A stretch of DNA of 64,000 nt from Planctomycetota bacterium. Lineage in GTDB: Bacteria; Planctomycetota; Planctomycetia; Pirellulales; PALSA-1355. This document shows, piece by piece, positions 63,167 through 64,000 of this stretch. A program made the translations under genes and the position numbers. The stretch lies in contig QQVE01000018.1 in NCBI GenBank assembly GCA_003389325.1, positions 1-64,000 of the forward strand, in the 5' to 3' direction. The notes under the pieces were generated by a model. That model was not told the DNA's origin and made no database searches. It saw only the letters and a list, made by a program, of their open reading frames with translations. Numbering within the stretch: the stretch's first letter is position 1; each line of letters opens with the position of its first letter.

Positions 63167-64000
63167 CTAGCCCACGATGTCGCTGATATCGATCAGGTGC
63201 ATTTGCCGCCCCTGATCCTCGTGCGGCGAATCGATCACCACCAGCTTGCCGTCGCGGCTGAAGCGCGGGTGCGTGTCGCAGCGCCATTCGCCGGTGTACT
63301 CCTTGGGCGAATGGAACTCGCCCAGCGGCACGACGCGCCCGGTCGCCACGTGATACAGGTGCGGCTTCTGGTTGCGGTTCTTGTCCGGGTAGGTGTCGTT
63401 CAGGATCCACTCGTTGCCGGGCAGGTAAGAACAGTGGCCGTCGACCTTGAGCTGGTCGCCGCCCACGACGTCGATGGCCCCGCCGTCCCGGTCTTCGAAG
63501 AGATAGAAGCCCTGCCCGTGTGACGGCTGCCGCGAATAGGCCAGGATGTGCTCGGGGTCGCGCCAAATGAAGTGCGACGTGAGCCCGTTGTCGTCGACCA
63601 CGCGGAGGTCGGACCCGTCGGGCGCGGCAGTGAGCATGCGCGTCAGGCGGCTGCCGTTGGGATAGCGCCAGCGGTGCAGAAAGATGAACCGCGAGCCGTC
63701 GGGGTTGAACAGCAGGTGGTTGAAGTAGTGCTTCACGCCGGGCCGATTGCGCGGGATCTCGCCGAGCTTGGCAATCTCGGCGATGGACACGATCAGGTCG
63801 CTTTGCCCCGTGTCGAGGTCCACCCGCCACACGCCGGAGTCCTGGGGCGCCAGATCGTCGGCGTAGGGATCGGGGAGGCCGACGTAGCCGTAGCCGGGGC
63901 GGACGTCGTTGATGCGGCGAAAGTCCGCGGTCACGGCCGTATGTCCGTCGGGGCTGAGCGTGTAAATGGGCGAGTCGATCGTGCGCTCGTCGCCCGACTT
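63167..64000 (-). CDS. TolB-like beta-propeller protein, 5' end outside window
   Basis: At least 277 aa; the frame stays open to base 64000, so the N-terminus is missing. Blade motifs are visible: SPDGHTAVTADF, HLLFNPDGSRFIFLHRW and HPRFSRDGKLVVIDSPH. These are WD40-like/PD40 repeats of TolB or oligogalacturonate lyase-type propellers. HYFNHLLFNPDG recalls the histidine-bearing region of oligogalacturonide lyases, but the catalytic set cannot be checked. Function open. Confidence 0.8.
   Translation of the reverse strand, partial: KSGDERTIDSPIYTLSPDGHTAVTADFRRINDVRPGYGYVGLPDPYADDLAPQDSGVWRVDLDTGQSDLIVSIAEIAKLGEIPRNRPGVKHYFNHLLFNPDGSRFIFLHRWRYPNGSRLTRMLTAAPDGSDLRVVDDNGLTSHFIWRDPEHILAYSRQPSHGQGFYLFEDRDGGAIDVVGGDQLKVDGHCSYLPGNEWILNDTYPDKNRNQKPHLYHVATGRVVPLGEFHSPKEYTGEWRCDTHPRFSRDGKLVVIDSPHEDQGRQMHLIDISDIVG

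Overview
The window is GC-rich bacterial chromosome, most likely from a planctomycete of the Pirellulales type. This rests on the combination of a Tat-exported Gfo/Idh/MocA oxidoreductase, a DUF1080 (3-keto-disaccharide hydrolase) protein, a PQQ-like beta-propeller, a PEP-CTERM protein, a UPF0261/Tm-1-like protein, a giant beta-rich secreted protein and many secreted proteins of no known family. I found no tRNA, rRNA, transposase, integrase or CRISPR array. About 44 genes are supported; the first and last run off the window.

Layout. 1-11069: 3' part of a giant protein gene with near-identical 1233-bp tandem repeats and a second family of about 360-bp repeats. 11.5-17.6 kb: an MscS channel with a periplasmic coiled coil, an FeS-type (6-4) photolyase, a ureidoglycolate-lyase-like protein, a solitary NusG-type KOW domain and the Gfo/Idh/MocA oxidoreductase. 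17.8-29.5 kb: bifunctional proline catabolic enzyme, serine hydrolase, a tandem amidohydrolase pair (one with an eroded metal site), DUF1080, a SRPBCC protein, a secreted hypothetical and a Tm-1-like protein. 29.4-33 kb: PEP-CTERM protein, orphan HPt protein, membrane protein. 33.1-35.2 kb: metG.

35.2-41.9 kb is the clearest pathway: two divergent acyl-CoA dehydrogenase genes flank a palindromic operator, and the rightward one leads a six-gene operon (ACAD10/11-type dehydrogenase, SDR, histidine phosphatase, aminoglycoside-phosphotransferase-like kinase, hotdog thioesterase, SDR) closed by a strong hairpin. In animals the kinase and dehydrogenase are fused in ACAD10/ACAD11, and in Pseudomonas they are LvaA and LvaC; the operon is therefore predicted to degrade 4-hydroxy or related hydroxy acids by phosphorylation of the acyl-CoA.

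42-43 kb holds two small secreted cysteine-rich proteins, one with 13 Cys-Cys dyads mostly seven residues apart, the other behind a promoter that implies a leaderless mRNA. 43-53 kb is mainly housekeeping: ligA, cupin, small membrane protein, serine hydrolase, murD, SirB1-like, fumC and a TPR protein with an intrinsic terminator. 53-55.4 kb is a stress-like module: anti-sigma factor, sigma factor, AhpD-like protein and, divergently, a cytochrome P460. 55.5-64 kb: alpha/beta hydrolase, atypical Nramp-like transporter, SLC13-type transporter with TrkA-C domains, PQQ-like propeller, an unrecognised coiled-coil protein with a PD-(D/E)XK-like core, and a partial TolB-like propeller.

A dispersed inverted-repeat family built on CCCGAAGCGCGAGCGAGG sits after at least three genes. 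Several promoters share a TA(C/G)AAT -10 hexamer preceded by GC or GCC.
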